A stretch of 23,500 nucleotides of DNA from Chara braunii (Eukaryota; Streptophyta; Charophyceae; Charales; Characeae), in NCBI GenBank assembly GCA_003427395.1, contig BFEA01000185.1:2154533-2178032 (forward strand), given 5' to 3'. Below the pieces are notes generated by a model that worked only from the letters and a program-made list of their open reading frames with translations, was not told where the DNA came from and ran no database searches. This document shows positions 9,410 through 17,532 of the stretch, in pieces. The translations under genes and the position numbers were made by a program. Each line of letters starts with the position of its first letter. Position 1 is the stretch's first letter.

Positions 9410-10341
9410 GTGGTCGTGCGTGACGTGGCTGTTTCGAAGGAGGACGATGCGTGTACAGGGGAAGTGCCAGCCAAGTTATTGATTATCTTCATTAGAGGCG
9501 CGATGGAGTCGGAGGGGATACTACAACGAGACGCAGCGGTGTTGCTTGACATCTTGGCGGAGGCCCATCAGCAGCTGCATGAGATGGTGCGTGAGCTGAC
9601 TCTGCGATCTCAGGTGCGTTCCCCCTGGCCGAGTGGGTGGATCACCGCTCACAACTCATGTTAGATATAGTCAGCGAGCTGGAGGAGCTGGAGGAGGGGC
9701 TAGATCCCGGGCTTGAACCTTACATTGATTGGCGGAGGGCGGAGGCTGAGCTGGCGGCCTGCAAAGCCCTTTTTCGCAAGGATCGGGATGCGTGTGAATT
9801 AATGGAGGCTTGGTCCTCCGGGGTGAATGAGCGGGATGGGGGGTTGCTCACTGGACGGATTGTAGGGAGAATGCTCATGCCAGCAGGCGGTTCGCACGTA
9901 GCGATTGAGGAGGCAGATCGGACAGCCCTGGCGATTACAACAGTCACTACAATCAACAACAACAACAACAACAACAGCAGCAACAACAACAATGACAATG
10001 ATGACAACATCAACAACAAGAACAACAACGACTTCACGGCGGAGGGTGAGGAGGCAGACAGTACAATCAGGAACAACACCAACAACAACAACAACAATGA
10101 TGACAATATCACAGGTGCGGAGAGTGGGGAGGCAGACAAGCTGGCGATGGTGATCGCAGACACCAGCACTACGGTCAGAGTAGTCTGTTATGGCGGCAAC
10201 GATCGATCTTCGTCAGCCTGGAGGCAGCTCGGTTGGACTGTGCGGAGGTTTGGGCAAGATTCATTTTTTCTTCCCGCAAGGTCAGCATGGCATTGCTTTC
10301 GCCCATGCTCCGATGTTTGGCTTCGCAAGGGGATTGGGTGA
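9410..10341 (+). CDS. Possible Asn-rich hypothetical protein, one frameshift or small intron
   Basis: Two frames join into one plausible protein. 9410-9664 has a helical segment with DILAEAHQQLHEMVRELTLR. From about 9625 the reading continues one base out of phase through 10341 with LDIVSELEELEEGLDPGLEP, DWRRAEAELAACKALFRKDR and a variable tail. The switch lies near a CCCCC run (9621-9625) and just after CAGGTGCG, so it may be a sequencing indel, a mutation or a splice donor. The middle has three GEEAD/EEADR-like modules (coded near 9907, 10048 and 10126) separated by AAC-encoded Asn runs with Ser and Asp. The helical part is Glu/Leu-rich and could form coiled coil. No family was recognised. 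Stop TGA is at 10339-10341. An old transposon frame is an alternative. Confidence 0.4.
9948..10098. repeat. (AAC)n microsatellite in two blocks
   Basis: 9952-10029 and 10075-10097 are AAC-rich with interspersed AGC, AAT and GAT units. In the plus-strand frame they encode Asn runs with Ser and Asp. Confidence 0.9.
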
Positions 10342-10380
10342 TTGATTGCCCCACCACGGGGATTGGGTGGTTGATTGCCC
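10328..10380. repeat. Tandem GGGGATTGGGTGRTTGATTGCC
   Basis: Two adjacent copies (about 10329-10352 and 10356-10379), differing by one base, overlap the stop codon of the upstream frame. Confidence 0.8.
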
Positions 10381-10740
10381 CCAATTGATTACAGCTGACG
10401 GGGCATGGGCTGTCTCAGCGGGCAGGTTGGGTTAAGGGTTGAGGGGTCATTAGAATGGCTGTCTCCTGAAGTAAATTTCCGATTCCCCCGATTCCCCCGA
10501 TTCGCGTGAATTTTTTACACGTGTGCAACATACTATGCTTGAAAGTAAGGAAATGTGCCATGTCACCCTATAAGGTAATTAGAGTACATTACAGTTGGAG
10601 GTCAATCCTTCCCTTACACAGGGAAGTAATCAATGCCCCGGCTGTTTTCTGAGATGTACATGTGAACACATGATGGGGAGGCTAGTCCCGAATTCCAGCT
10701 TAAACACGTCTGACTCCCAATGATATTTCTTCACATCGCT
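10381..10740. other. Intergenic, nothing recognised
   Basis: Short repeat GATTCCCCC at 10481-10502 and otherwise unique sequence. Confidence 0.4.
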
Positions 10741-10847
10741 GAATAGGGACGCTGGACCCAATTTCCAGCTCCTACACATCATATCTTGTACAGGGACACT
10801 GGACTCTATTTCCAGCAGGTGCAGCTCCCCACCAATTGATGGAGCCT
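10741..10847. repeat. Dispersed repeat, copy 2, plus a half copy
   Basis: 10792-10847 is the partner of 6654-6709. A partial copy lies at 10745-10770 (AGGGACGCTGGAC..TTTCCAGC), and a weaker trace near 10684 (CTAGTCCCGAATTCCAGC). The family may therefore be internally tandem. Confidence 0.65.
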
Positions 10848-10970
10848 TCGATGCAGGGGCCTACATACATATGCTCTTATCACCTCATTATAGGTTTTCC
10901 CACATGAAGTTAAAAAAAAATAATAATAAAAATATGAAGGTAATGAAAGGCAAAAAGAATTTGAGAGGAG

Positions 10971-10990
10971 AAAAAAAAAAAAAAAAAAAA
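10971..10990. repeat. A20 tract
   Basis: Perfect run of 20 A after an A-rich stretch starting at 10912. GCAAGAAGTGTGC (near 11018 and 11112) and CTGAAATAACCCTT repeat downstream. Confidence 0.9.
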
Positions 10991-11149
10991 CCTCCGATTT
11001 TGTTCAGCCCCAAACAAGCAAGAAGTGTGCTAGCCACTGCTAGGCCCAGAAATAACCCTCAACTATATGTTCACCCCCCTGAAATAACCCTTGCTTTTCT
11101 TTCCCCGAAAGAGCAAGAAGTGTGCAAGGCCCTGAAATAACCCTTCCCA

Positions 11150-11255
11150 TCATTTTTTCACCTGCGTTGGGCCAGTAAAACCAGCAGGGCCCGCTGTGCA
11201 CATTCTGCAGAACGAGTGTTTCTCAGGGCGTGCCACTGGCTGGGTGAAAAAATGA
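11150..11255. repeat. 13-bp terminal-type inverted repeat
   Basis: TCATTTTTTCACC (11150-11162) and GGTGAAAAAATGA (11243-11255) are exact reverse complements bracketing 80 bp, with GGCCAGT / ACTGGC also inverted just inside. No coding capacity. Confidence 0.6.
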
Positions 11256-11521
11256 GGGTCATAGCAAGGACCTCCCAGTGCTCCCACACTTTATACCCCA
11301 TTTGAAGGCCAACAACCACAAAGGTCTTGTCGCGGGGCGGCGTATGCCAGCAGCACCGTGCCCCCACTGCCCCTGGCCACTGGTCAGTGCCCTTGACTAT
11401 CAAAATACGTTCTCCCCCTTCCAGTCTGAAACAGGTTGGTCCGTTAGACCATGAAAAATCGATTGACTTAACGACTGCAATGACAGGACCTTGCCATGCA
11501 AAACCACACAGCAGCTTAAGG
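11256..11521. other. Intergenic, no supported gene
   Basis: A minus-strand frame of 157 codons (11158-11631) crosses this stretch. It ends inside a long inverted repeat and shows no domain, so it is not annotated. Confidence 0.4.
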
Positions 11522-11971
11522 GGGATAATTGGTAGAACGAGCCCACGCCGAAACCTTTTCGGTTTTGGCCGCCCAAAGTTAGGCCGTTTGGTACTACCGA
11601 CCCATAGGTTTTCAGCCTGGGTGATAGGCACCTTCGCGCCGTGGCCACAGCTCCGTCGGCCTGGATTTACCGGTTGATGAATTTGCTCTGTTTTTCTGCC
11701 ACATTAATGAGCCGGTAGGGCCCTTCTTTCTCAAAATACGGTACCTGAACCTCATTCTATCCTTATGCGGTACCACCCTCGGCCTCTTCTACATCAAAAT
11801 GAATCTGGAGCTGTTTATGCGCCAGATTCATGATCCGGTAGGGCCCTTGGAGCGAAGCGTGGGCCTTAGTACCCCAGATGGAAGACATTGGGCCGGTAGT
11901 ACCAAACGGCTGAAATTTGGGCGGCCAAAACCGAAAAGGTTTTGGCGTGGGCGCCTTCTACCAATTATCCC
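11522..11971. mobile_element. Inverted-repeat structure with 83-bp arms
   Basis: 11522-11604 and 11889-11971 are reverse complements at 76 of 83 positions (GGGATAATTGGTAG, ACCTTTTCGGTTTTGGCCGC, CCGTTTGGTACTACCG shared). Each arm has its own internal stem; in the right arm CCAAAACC (11925-11932) pairs perfectly with GGTTTTGG (11938-11945) around GAAAA. The spacer holds a 23-bp direct repeat (11703-11725, 11826-11848, 2 mismatches) and weaker continuing inverted similarity. It fits a non-autonomous foldback transposon. No target duplication was found. Confidence 0.65.
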
Positions 11972-12120
11972 TTGCTTTATTACTCGGCCTTCCATTTCAC
12001 CCCAGCCGTCTGCTCTTTTACTGCTGTATCGTGAGTTCGCTTCGCCCCACAGTTCCGCTGCAGTCACTGCCTGGCCAGGATTTCAAAGACAGCTGGCTGT
12101 GGACTTATACACGGGAGAAA

Positions 12121-12330
12121 AGTGAGAGACGGGGGGAGGGGGCAAGGGAGCGACGGGGGGAGGAGCCTCTTCGGGGAGGGAGGGGAGGAGGTGAGGTGGC
12201 ATTGTGTGGGTTAGTGGGAGCAAAGGGGGCGTAACCAGCCGGGGGGGGGTGTACGACGGAAGGAAAGGGAGGGGGGAATAGGGCGCCTTCTCCCCCCACC
12301 CCTCCTCTCCTACCTCCAATCCCCGGTGGA
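12121..12330. repeat. G-rich low-complexity tract with G-quadruplex motif
   Basis: Runs of G at 12131-12136, 12138-12142, 12146-12148 and 12155-12160 with loops of 1, 3 and 6 bases satisfy the usual four-run quadruplex pattern. More G runs follow to 12276, then C runs. The Pro-rich frames on the minus strand are composition artefacts. Confidence 0.75.
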
Positions 12331-12982
12331 CCACCCCCTCTCAACCCCCCACTCCCTCATACGCCCCCACCGCTGGTTCCCCGCCGAAATACACTCGCAC
12401 ACAAGTCAGCTCGTCAACCCTCAGTCAAAGACACACTCGTCACACAATGAAAGTCCGCAAACATATGCACGTCATACCAACTCTGGAAGTCAAGAGATGG
12501 CACTCTCACTAGGAAAAATCAAGCAAAACCCACAGCTTACACATTTAAAGGCCTCACCCAGAAGTCAACGAGGCTGAAAGTCATCAGTCACTCGCTCAAA
12601 CAACGAAAAAGCAAAAGCACAACTTACACATGGCGAGAACCGAAAGAAACTCGTTCAGATTCAAAGGTGAACCAATCATGATGGGTACAAATTACTATAA
12701 ACTCGTTCAAGTTCTCCCAACCCGGGTATCCCCCAAACTGAGTCGTACTCCGTTTACAATTGAGGGAAAAAAAGGAAACGAGCTTTTGCAAATCATCTCG
12801 GCAATTTCTGATCAAATTAGACGGGCACATTGCGCTAAAAAGGGCATATTCACACTAGGCACTAATTTCCTACATGCATCTGTTTCCAAATAAGGCTGGG
12901 TAAAGATGCGTCTGACGGTAATCGATTCCAGAGCTGAATGGAACGCTCATTGCCTTCACCCCAATCGAAAGGCGGTACCTGG
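12331..12982. other. Intergenic with a small possible frame
   Basis: 12630-12893 on the plus strand encodes 87 residues including KLVQVLPTRVSPKLSRTPFT and a helical segment with LLQIISAISDQIRRAH. It has no recognisable family or neighbour support, so it is mentioned only as a possibility. The rest shows no feature. Confidence 0.3.
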
Positions 12983-13109
12983 AATGAAAATTGCACCACA
13001 TACAGATAAAATGACCTGGGCCATGAAAATTTTAGCAAATACAGATATACTGACCTGGGCCAGCGTTCTCTTCCTCCTGACGACGGTAGTGCGGGTAATA
13101 CCCGGGTAT
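12983..13109. repeat. 40-bp tandem duplication and a 12-bp palindrome
   Basis: 12983-13022 and 13023-13061 are diverged tandem copies sharing ATGAAAATT, ATACAGATA and TGACCTGGGCC. The perfect palindrome ATACCCGGGTAT lies at 13098-13109. Confidence 0.75.
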
Positions 13110-13247
13110 GCCCTTCGCTTTCTGCGGTACCAAGTTCCTCCGAACACAACACACAATCATTTTCGTTGCATCTCACCAGAAATATAGCTTGTATACGGTA
13201 TACCTTCATCATCAGGGTGCGTTATGTTCGGGGGAAAACGGTCGTCC

Positions 13248-13600
13248 TGCTATTCCCCGGTTCCTAAACATTAAAAAACACAGAATATCTGTAGCGTTCA
13301 TGTACCCCGTCATAGCCACAAGCGTGTCCGACCGGCTTCTCCACACTAGAACCTGCGAATGGCTGGAAATGCGTTGACCGACAAAAAAAAAAAAAAAAAA
13401 AAAAAAAGNGTTGACGACAACCTCCTATTCCCCGGTTTAGCACGCTCTTTATTCTCTTTTCCCTGGAAATGACAAATCGACTCCTAACATAAAAAAACAG
13501 AATCTGAATAGCGTTGTTGTACCCCGTCATAGCCACAAGCGTGTCCGACCGGCTTGTCCACACTATGAGCACCTGCGCATGACTGGAAATGCGTTGACTT
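13248..13600. repeat. Direct repeat pair separated by A25
   Basis: 13248-13379 recurs at about 13420-13597. The best block (CCCCGTCATAGCCACAAGCG, GTGTCCGACCGGCTT, CCACACTA, TGGAAATGCGTTGAC) is nearly identical; the second copy carries an extra ~40 bp near 13440-13485. Copy 1 ends directly in A25 (13383-13407), and an N at 13409 marks an uncertain base. Confidence 0.8.
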
Positions 13601-13753
13601 AAAGAAAAAGACGTCCCATATTTCTTCCCTCCGTCTCATCAGATTCGGGTCTCACTGCAACACGACCTCTCCCATATTTCTCAATCACCACAAACCCCAA
13701 AGAAACTTACTAACTCGAACCTCTCGGTACGTCCGCTCAAAGCGTCTCGGCTG

Positions 13754-13803
13754 ATTATGCCCTTCCCGATACCACTTGATTATGCCCTTTCCCATACCAC
13801 TCT
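13754..13803. repeat. 25-bp tandem repeat
   Basis: Two adjacent copies beginning ATTATGCCCTT and ending ATACCACT with two or three differences. Confidence 0.75.
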
Positions 13804-13826
13804 CTTTCCCCGCCTCAAGATTATCC

Positions 13827-13864
13827 CTGTCTCTTATACACATCTAGATGTGTATAAGAGACAG
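13827..13864. other. Nextera mate-pair junction adapter (contaminant), copy 1
   Basis: The 38 bp are the Tn5 mosaic end CTGTCTCTTATACACATCT followed by its reverse complement AGATGTGTATAAGAGACAG. This is the circularisation junction of Nextera mate-pair libraries. It is synthetic, not genomic. Its translation gives the database artefact VSYTHLDVYKRQ. Confidence 0.97.
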
Positions 13865-14053
13865 GCCGCTCGACTGTGTCGAAGAGACGAAATCAGACGC
13901 ACAAGAAGGCGTCGAGTCCAATGGCGGGCATTGGCATTCACGTTTACAGCACCTTCTTCCTCTGCCTCTCGACTGTGTAGAAGAGACTGCCGTCAAGAAC
14001 TCCGCGGATGGCGTCCTTGGAGATGATCCCGTCCTTGGCCGCCAGCAGATAAG
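13865..14053. other. 189-bp misplaced exact copy of the caleosin 3' region
   Basis: Identical base for base to 14537-14725 and bounded on both sides by full junction adapters, so it is a mate-pair fragment misassembled here. Frames in it should be ignored. Confidence 0.95.
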
Positions 14054-14091
14054 CTGTCTCTTATACACATCTAGATGTGTATAAGAGACAG
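14054..14091. other. Nextera mate-pair junction adapter (contaminant), copy 2
   Basis: Same 38-bp junction as copy 1. The genomic 22 bp CTTTCCCCG(C/T)CTCAAGATTATCC+C occurs both just before copy 1 (about 13806-13827) and just after copy 2 (14092-14113). The true sequence probably has it once. Confidence 0.97.
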
Positions 14092-14524
14092 CTTTCCCCG
14101 TCTCAAGATTATCCCGACTAGTTGACCCCTTCCAAATTTTACCACTTTCATTTTGACCCCTCCTAAAACCCCTCTTCGCCCGCTTACAGCGACTCGAATA
14201 ACTGGCAACTTCCGATACACTAGGTCAGAATCAATACACGCCACGAACATCCAATTCCTATGACAGATACGCCCTCTTCGACTTTACTATTCTTCTTTTG
14301 AAACATCCGTGGGGCCCCTGCTGCTGGAGGTAATCCGTAACGCCTGCAACAGTACGTTCCTCCTCTGTGATGGATCCAATCAATTGGACGAAATGCGCAC
14401 CTGCACGTAATCTAAAGTNAGCGCTCTTTCGCTCANTTATGTGGCGATGATCAGGTCTGCTCACTCTTTCCTTTCCTCCACCTTNACACAACGTCGACAC
14501 TGGCCGGCATTCATGTGTAGAGAG

Positions 14525-14560
14525 CCTTCTTCCTCTGCCGCTCGACTGTGTCGAAGAGAC
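14525..14560 (-). pseudogene. Duplicated caleosin C-terminal coding segment
   Basis: 36 bp matching 14624-14659 with 2 differences. On the minus strand it reads LFDTVERQRKKALYT then stop, against LFYTVERQRKKVL then stop in the caleosin. Its frame is closed by a stop a few codons upstream. It is a remnant of a tandem duplication of the gene end, or an alternative terminal exon preceded by a pyrimidine-rich CGACACAG acceptor-like sequence. It lies in the presumed 3' flank of the gene. Confidence 0.6.
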
Positions 14561-14615
14561 GAAATCAGACGCACAAGAAGGCGTCGAGTCCAATGGCGGG
14601 CATTGGCATTCACGT

Positions 14616-15308
14616 TTACAGCACCTTCTTCCTCTGCCTCTCGACTGTGTAGAAGAGACTGCCGTCAAGAACTCCGCGGATGGCGTCCTTGGAGATGATC
14701 CCGTCCTTGGCCGCCAGCAGATAAGTGATTCCCCACTCGAGCTTCGCTGCCACCCATCCGAACGGATCCACTGCGTCGCGGAAGGCCTCGGTCATTTCCA
14801 TCATCTCCCAGAATGTGAGCCCTCCCCTTCGGTCTTTGTCGAACTTGGAGAAAATTTCTTCAAATTTCTGGACCTGGAACCTCCCCTCTGTGTCGTAGGC
14901 TTCTGAGTCACTTCCGTGCTTCGCTTTGTGGATGTTGCGTATCTTGATAACGAAGAGCGGCGATGGCAGGAACCCGTCGACCGTCATGTAACTCATCGCT
15001 CCGTTNATGACGAAAGCGCCGAGAAGGGCTATCAGAGGATTAAACCCAAGGGCTCGGAACCCCGAATACGTCTCCCACGGGTAAATGAGNCCGTCCCTGT
15101 TCCGATCGAAAAAGGCCACGTGCTGCTGCATGACGCTCAGGTGCCGGTGATCGTAGCCAGGAGTGCCTGTCGGGGTCTCGATCGTTACCGCCGCCAGTGC
15201 ACGTGGCAGATNAGGCTTATCCACATATTTGTCCAGATCGGCTGGCACAGGCCGCTGCAAAGTCGCCGGACATGCTGACGTGGACGTCCGCATGTGCGCG
15301 TCCTCCAT
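14616..15308 (-). CDS. Caleosin family protein (oil-body EF-hand / peroxygenase)
   Basis: Caleosins sit on lipid droplets or ER, bind calcium, and many act as heme peroxygenases that oxygenate unsaturated lipids with fatty-acid hydroperoxides. Over 230 residues the family order is complete. A variable N-terminus (1-57) is followed by QQHVAFF with His63 and one EF-hand loop 68-79 (D68, N70, D72, E79). A hydrophobic stretch 89-108 comes next, with a proline-knot remnant LPSPLF (114-119), NIHKAKHGSDS (125-135, His131) and YDTEGRF (138-144). FEEIFSKFD, DPFGWVAAKLEW (181-192) and the ending KDGIISKDAIRGVLDGSLF close the protein. His63 and His131 are 68 residues apart, as in the two heme-ligand histidines of the Arabidopsis peroxygenase. 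Three codons contain N (residues 33, 73, 101). ATG at 15306-15308 was chosen as the first Met; residue 6 is an alternative. There is no intron, unlike most land-plant caleosins. Confidence 0.93.
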   Translation of the reverse strand: MEDAHMRTSTSACPATLQRPVPADLDKYVDKPXLPRALAAVTIETPTGTPGYDHRHLSVMQQHVAFFDRNRDXLIYPWETYSGFRALGFNPLIALLGAFVXNGAMSYMTVDGFLPSPLFVIKIRNIHKAKHGSDSEAYDTEGRFQVQKFEEIFSKFDKDRRGGLTFWEMMEMTEAFRDAVDPFGWVAAKLEWGITYLLAAKDGIISKDAIRGVLDGSLFYTVERQRKKVL

Positions 15309-15339
15309 CTGACTGTCCTTCCTCCGACCCGAGCTTCAA

Positions 15340-15340
<1 letters not shown>

Positions 15341-15376
<36 letters not shown>
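15341..15376. repeat. (TC)n microsatellite in the caleosin leader
   Basis: About 17 TC units with one interruption, read as (GA)n on the gene strand about 35-70 bp upstream of the ATG. This would lie in the 5' untranslated region or proximal promoter. Confidence 0.9.
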
Positions 15377-15381
<5 letters not shown>

Positions 15382-15543
15382 CACTGGCTCTTGCACTCCG
15401 TCCAGATGAAAGCACTAACCACGGACGTATTGATGAGCGCAAAACGCAGAGGGATCCCGGTGACCACGTATGGCAGCTGAAGAATATTGCCTCCAGCCCC
15501 GAACCCCTGTCACTACCGTCCCAACTCCAAGTACGCACTTGCC

Positions 15544-15551
15544 CTATATAG
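15544..15551 (-). promoter_or_regulatory. TATA-like box upstream of caleosin
   Basis: CTATATAG lies 236 bp upstream of the caleosin start on the gene strand, which would allow a leader of roughly 200 nt including the GA repeat. The motif is palindromic, so it does not itself give the direction. Confidence 0.35.
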
Positions 15552-16094
15552 CGTAGTGCAGCCTGAGATGCAGAGTGCCTTATTTTTCTCCGCCCTACCG
15601 TAAGCCCCTGCTTCAGTTCCTCCGCGCCGAACCTCCACGACTGGTCGGACTTGGTCAAACGCTGCCGTCGCTCCGGACTGACCAACGTGCTTCCGTTTCT
15701 CCACGCTAAGCCATCAACTGGCCAACTGGTCAGACGCTGCTGAACTGTTTGCTGCGCGAATCGACCCCTGGCAGGCAGCACTAGCGCGAAAAACAAAACA
15801 ATCAAAACATTCCAGAAAAATATATGATAGAAACCCAAAAGAGAAAAAGGAAAAAAAAATAGAAACGGCTTTTGTCCTTTTCTTTTCCTCTTTCAGCATC
15901 TTTCAAATTCTTTCAATTCGCCTTCACTAGCTACCTATCACGACTCCTAAGGCTAATACAGGGGACCCCTACGAACACAGCTTTGTGGTCTCCCTCCAGC
16001 CATCGGAGGGGATGCATGTTGGCCCCCCACCCAAGGCCGCTGGTGGGGGTCCGGGTAACGCAAAGACCGAGCATTTTGCCAGTAGCTGCACCTC
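15552..16094. other. Upstream flank of caleosin, no gene supported
   Basis: ACTGGTC..GACGCTGC-type segments recur (15640-15665, 15725-15742). A 217-codon minus frame (15185-15838) begins with a hydrophobic signal-like run, but it overlaps the caleosin in another frame and contains the GA repeat as Arg-Glu repeats, so it is not annotated. Confidence 0.4.
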
Positions 16095-16252
16095 CCTTTT
16101 CATCCTCCCTCAACCCCAACTGAATAACAGCAGTGTCTAAGGCCAAGACTCTCCCAAACACCACATCCAACCCACTCACACCCACAATCACACCCGTGTT
16201 GGACAAGGACCCTACTAATACCGGTCAGAGGTATCAAGCAGACTATTACCAG
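16095..16252 (-). mobile_element. SINE-body copy (partner of 8961-9121)
   Basis: Read on the minus strand this matches 8961-9121 in order: GTRATAGTC, GATACC, CGGT.TTA, ACA.GGTGTGA.TG, GAGTGGG, TGTGGTGT, GGGAGAGT.TTGGCC and a T/C-rich end. The tRNA-like head of the other copy is missing, as in a 5'-truncated insertion. Confidence 0.6.
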
Positions 16253-16263
16253 CTTAGGGTGAT

Positions 16264-16317
16264 GCACAGGTCCAAACCAGATAAAATAGGGCACAGGTCC
16301 AAACCAGATAAAATAGG
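16264..16317. repeat. Perfect 27-bp tandem duplication
   Basis: A unit starting GCACAGGTCCAAACCAG and ending AAAATAGG is present twice without change (16264-16290, 16291-16317), beside the SINE body. Confidence 0.95.
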
Positions 16318-16637
16318 AAAAAGACAAGCCACTGATGATAGGGTCATAGAGTTTGGGCCGCAGGCCCAGACTCCGCGGGAATCATGACTCGTGGGCGGGA
16401 CCGCTTCGCCAAAATCGGTGAGTAAAAACGAGCTCTCTTCCAAGCAAGTGGCTGATGCCTTGACAGGTTTGCGTACGCAATGAGCGCAGCAGCTGGCGGA
16501 CACACTCCTGAGGGGCCATACTGTGCCTGCAGCGATCGGTCCTTTGCCGGTAACAAGGGAGCGGTAGTGGACAACCCAGTGAGGCACTTGTGCATCGAGG
16601 GTGAGTCTCACTACAACTCCAATGCCTGATCGTAGAT

Positions 16638-16647
16638 GCTGATACCA
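16638..16647 (-). promoter_or_regulatory. Possible LTR-retrotransposon primer-binding site
   Basis: On the minus strand TGGTATCAGC matches 9 bases of the usual plant primer-binding site complementary to initiator Met tRNA (TGGTATCAG). It is preceded by sequence ending in CA, and GGGCGTCACA lies about 25 bp further upstream, as at plant Ty3-type LTR ends. No second LTR or pol frame was found, so this would be a fragment. Confidence 0.35.
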
Positions 16648-16651
16648 ATGC

Positions 16652-17530
16652 AGTCTTGTAACGCTGTGACGCCCTAACCTGACGCCCAGCGCGACTTCCT
16701 GTTTCGGAGTGTTAGTGGGCCTGGAAGTGCGAAAAGGGGTGTGCCAAGGATTTTAGGAAAGTGGGGGCGGAGTTCCAGGTCGGAACTGGAATCTCCCGTG
16801 TCAAGTTTCAGGGGTAGAAGTGCAAGTGTCTCTTTTGGGCTCAGGGTTGGGGCGATGGCCGATCGTGCGGCCTGGGCCGGGCTGGGGTACTACGGGTGTC
16901 TCTGTGGCAATGCTCATAACGCTACCGACTGTCGCAAGCTTCGGAGCCCGACGAAGATGAGCTGGGTGCTCGTCGCTCGGTCCCCGGGTGGGTTCGTTGT
17001 GTGACCCTCGCCTGTCGATGCTCGCCGGGCTGCCGACACTTCAAGCACGGCGGACGGGGCCAGAACCGGTGTCGTACCAAATACTCTTACAAGGGTATTT
17101 GGCGTGCTTTTTGTAAGTCACGCCGATGCGACCTCGTCCGAAGTTGACGGGGCACTTGCGAGTGAGAGTTGAGTCCTTGCCCGGTTGAGCAGAGCGCGCG
17201 AGGTCTTGACGGCAAGGAGCAACCATGCGCGACTTGGGTGTGCACGGCGTCACAGGCCAGCGGGAAGTGCGGCCCCTCGCCTCGTTACTTTTTTTTTCCT
17301 CGCATTTGTTCTTATTTTTATTGATTTTATTATTTTACTTTTATTTTTACGGTTATCTTTGACCCAGTGACCGGGTCCGAGACCTACGTCGGGCACCCGG
17401 GTCTGGCTCGGCTACTACTTTGCCGGACACGGGTGGCCGTTACGGCTGTCGAGGACCTTGATCATACGCCTCTTTCGACAGGCCCGCTTGGGTTCTGGCG
17501 TGTCCTGGATGCTGGCAGAAATTCCTTTAT
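16652..17530. other. Unassigned stretch, possibly LTR remnant
   Basis: Contains an 8-bp perfect inverted repeat CCAAATAC / GTATTTGG (17077-17084, 17095-17102), a T-rich insertion (17287-17355), and no recognised gene. The part just before 17533 could be a very diverged variable domain of the rRNA fragment below, but conserved landmarks are missing. Confidence 0.4.
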
Positions 17531-17532
17531 CC

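Noticed and set aside
9720-10169. 149-codon minus frame with long Leu runs
   Set aside because: It is the antisense reading of the AAC arrays; Leu runs mimic a membrane segment.
11158-11631. 157-codon minus-strand frame
   Set aside because: Its first third lies in a foldback arm, the end lies in a small inverted repeat, and no motif is recognisable.
13757-14084. Open frames of 74-89 codons on both strands
   Set aside because: They translate the sequencing adapter (VSYTHLDVYKRQ, MCIRDR and SCLLYTS strings) and a misplaced fragment.
15185-15838. 217-codon minus frame with a signal-peptide-like start
   Set aside because: Runs through the GA microsatellite and overlaps the caleosin in another frame; the 3' part is clearly its shadow.
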